Positions 61,692 to 64,000 of a stretch of 64,000 nucleotides of DNA are shown here, one piece after another. Position numbers and translations under genes: made by a program. Each line of letters starts with the position of its first letter. The stretch's first letter is position 1. The notes under the pieces were generated by a model. It worked only from the letters and a program-made list of their open reading frames with translations, was not told the origin of the DNA and searched no databases. The stretch spans positions 45,579,797 through 45,643,796 of the forward strand of contig CM039184.1 of NCBI GenBank assembly GCA_008360975.2, read 5' to 3'. Source of the DNA: Lichenostomus cassidix. Its lineage: Eukaryota; Chordata; Aves; Passeriformes; Meliphagidae.

Positions 61692-64000
61692 GTAAGGCTG
61701 GGCCGGCGTTGCTGTGGCAGGGTGGGGTAGTTGTAGAAACATTCCGCGTTACAAAGCTGCACGTTTGCAATGCGGGCTTGCTCGGGTAGCACGCTTACTC
61801 CTGGTAGGCTCCAGGGCCTCTAGGCGATCTTCCAAAATTGTACTTGTATCTCATCTGGTTTATAATTGCCTTTTACTGTTGTTACTGACAATTCTAGGAG
61901 TTCTGTACACATGTGAATTCAAGTCACTTGCAAGTAGTTCTCTCTCACAGGGATCTTTCCTTCAGTGGCAGTGTTTTGGTTTTTCCAGTGTTTCTCATTA
62001 TCGGGATGTTCCTCCATTAGCAGGCTCACCTGCTTCGATGGAATTCCCATGGATGTGGTCTTCTGTTCACCCCTGCCAAACGGCTTGGCTGTTTGTGTCC
62101 TGAAAGGTCTAATCCAAAGAGAGTGCTCTGAGAAGTGCTGTTATGCTGTGATTGCTCACTGGCTCTCCCAGTGTTGCACTTCTGCCTGTTCCATGATCTG
62201 TTTGTAATCCATTCTGATGCAAAGTCCTGCTAATGTGAATTCCTGTTAGTGAGAGGTGCAGAGCTCAGACATTATCTTGCACAGCTAGTGATGTAAACAT
62301 CAACAACTGTGGCAGGGGAAGCCTGAAGGACTTCAGCCGGCAATTCAGTGCAAAATCAGAGTCCTCCTTTGAGTATAACAGAAGCGGAATACACATGAAA
62401 AGATATCAAAGAGCTTACTGTCATGCAAATAACAATTCTATCTAAGACCAAGTCCTCTATTACTATTTTTTTTAATTTAGAGGCTCCAGAATAAGAAAGT
62501 GTTAAAAGTTATTGAATAAGGCTTTTTGTAGCCTTTTTTGGTTTTGTTTAAAGATGAATTCAGGTATAATAATTGAAAGACTTTTCATGTTTTATAGTAA
62601 AAGATAATCTGTTAAACCTGCTCGGGTACTGTCTAAGAAGATAGTAAGAACAATTGTAAGGGAGGAATATATGTGAAATGACATGCCAAGACAGAAACAT
62701 AAGCCTTGTATCCTGCCTTGATTTTTTATAAAATGCTGTTTTCATAGAATGCAATGAAGTATGGAAGTCCTGGAGTTAACCTTCATCCATCGATACACAT
62801 ATATAAACATACACATATGTATCCCCAGGTATCTTCTGTAGAAAAGTTCTTGATGTCCTTTTCTTAAGAGTGAAACAAAAGCCACCCTGGAGGAAAAAAC
62901 AGTTAAAACCTTTTTGATACATCTGTGTTGTACAAGCTTTATTAGTTTATTATAATTATTATTTATTGTAATTATTATTTATTATAAACTAATACATCTT
63001 GATATATGATTGTGTGTATGGAGGGTGGTTTTTATTACTTGCTTGTGTTTTGTTTGTATGTCCTATTACTTGAATATTACTTAAATGTTTTCTCATTTAA
63101 AAATGTATAGTTTCAATACTTGTTTTTTTTTAATTAATGGGTATCTCACCTATCCTGCATGTTGTGTAAAATGTCATACCTTGTGCACTCAAAGTAAGTG
63201 ATGCACTAGGTACTTGCACTTCACATGTCGGCTCCACCTTGTGTGCACATTCATAATAAAACCTCCATAGCGTGGTTAAGAGCACTTTGATATCTAGTTT
63301 GAGCCTTTCAGAAGGTGTTTAAGTTAGGCACAAAGTGAAATCTCTGGTTGCCCCATCTGCAAACTGCAGTTTAGCAGGTGGATGATTGGAAGCATTCTCA
63401 GTCTCACAGCAGCATCTGAATTTGTCTTGCTCCCAAATGCTAGGAACTGCAAAGTAGGTTTGTGGCAAGATTTCAAGGGCAAGAAAAATTCTGTAGAAAA
63501 TAATACTATTACAAATAAATGATGGCTTGAGGTTGTAATGACTCATGATCTTTTGTAATCACAAATTTGCTTTGTTGTATATTATTTGTTCTGAAAATGC
63601 ATAAACCAACTTATTTGTAATTGTTTTTTGTATTGTGGATAAAATACTGTGAATGAAATCATTTTAGGGAGAATTTGCTGCTTGATCTCCCTGCAGGAAG
63701 TAGCATAGACATATTCTAGCAATATGTCTTTTTTCATAAGGTGAGAATTTTGTATTCATAAGGAAAAAATTGTGTAGATGGTTGTATTAATTTACAAGGG
63801 TAATTTGGACTAAGTTGAATATCTGAGGATTTTAATGTGGGATTGAATACAAAAGACACATTTTCAGTCTGTACAGAACTTGAGAAATGTCTTAGGTGGC
63901 AACTTCAATGAACTTGTACCAGCTTTTTCAGTTTTGGCATTCTGAACCACGGATGTGGCAGTTGAGTAAAACTGACAACTTAATCCAGCTGAGCAGCCCC
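61692..64000 (+). other. Presumed FRYL intron, nothing recognised
   Basis: AT-rich DNA with an AT-rich imperfect palindrome at 62941. No exon with furry-family sequence was found. Confidence 0.5.
62938..62993. repeat. AT-rich imperfect palindrome with internal repeat
   Basis: The outer arms are ATTAGTTTAT and ATAAACTAAT (10 bp, perfect). The inside is two copies of a 16-mer beginning AATTATTATTTATT. Confidence 0.75.

Larger units (their letters stand above)
37150..64000 (+). other. FRYL: FRYL 5' transcription unit (5' UTR and long first introns; runs off the window)
   Basis: FRYL encodes a furry-family protein of about 3,000 residues involved in cell morphology and transcription scaffolding. 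None of the conserved N-terminal motifs, such as DPDVKPGEYVIKSLF, was found in any frame, so the conserved coding exons start beyond 64000. The segment would be the 5' UTR exons with introns. Candidate exons are listed separately. Assignment is by gene order only. Confidence 0.55.

Noticed and set aside
60404..61789. Several open frames of 118-173 codons
   Set aside because: They overlap in many frames across GC-rich, LTR-like and CpG-island DNA. None resembles a protein family.
1..64000. CRISPR arrays, operons, tRNA or rRNA genes
   Set aside because: No regularly spaced repeats, no clustered intronless genes and no cloverleaf or rRNA core seen. The window is vertebrate nuclear DNA.

Overview
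The window is ordinary vertebrate nuclear DNA, almost certainly from a bird. Spliced exons with GT/AG borders lie in long AT-rich introns. CpG is depleted except in promoter islands. The repeats recognised are CR1 LINEs and a solo retroviral LTR, the usual avian set. Bird order and species cannot be told from the sequence alone. No operon, CRISPR array or prokaryote-like system is present, and I found no convincing previously undescribed system.

Layout: (1) about 1-8,060, plus strand: the 3' part of OCIAD2. Five exons encode 126 residues to the stop at 6606. The N-terminal exon was not found and probably lies left of the window. A 421-bp antisense solo LTR sits in the last intron. (2) about 8,060-16,250: convergent intergenic region with a small GC-rich patch near 11.6-12.0 kb and one possible orphan exon. 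(3) 16,250-31,750, minus strand: complete OCIAD1, eight coding exons and 252 residues, start codon at 31621, in a CpG island with a close match to the NRF1 motif. Its introns hold three CR1 copies. (4) 31.75-36.4 kb: intergenic, with a T-tract-rich patch at 33.06-33.6 kb. (5) 36.45-38.2 kb: strong CpG-island promoter with CCAAT and GC boxes, facing right and assigned to FRYL because FRYL is the divergent neighbour of OCIAD1 in other vertebrates. (6) 38.2-64 kb: inferred first introns of FRYL, with candidate 5' exons at 50636-50841 and 57968-58022, a small CTCF-like GC island at 51.2 kb, an LTR-like patch at 60.6-61.2 kb and an internal CpG island ending in a good splice donor at 61691.

OCIAD1 and OCIAD2 are paralogues lying tail to tail. 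Both carry the OCIA domain and are reported to act in mitochondria, in respiratory complex III assembly. OCIAD1 is also known from endosomes (as Asrij). Exon lengths and intron phases match between the two in the domain core, so the inverted duplication is visible in the DNA. FRYL encodes a very large furry-family scaffold protein; only its 5' untranslated region, and perhaps its first codons, would fall here.
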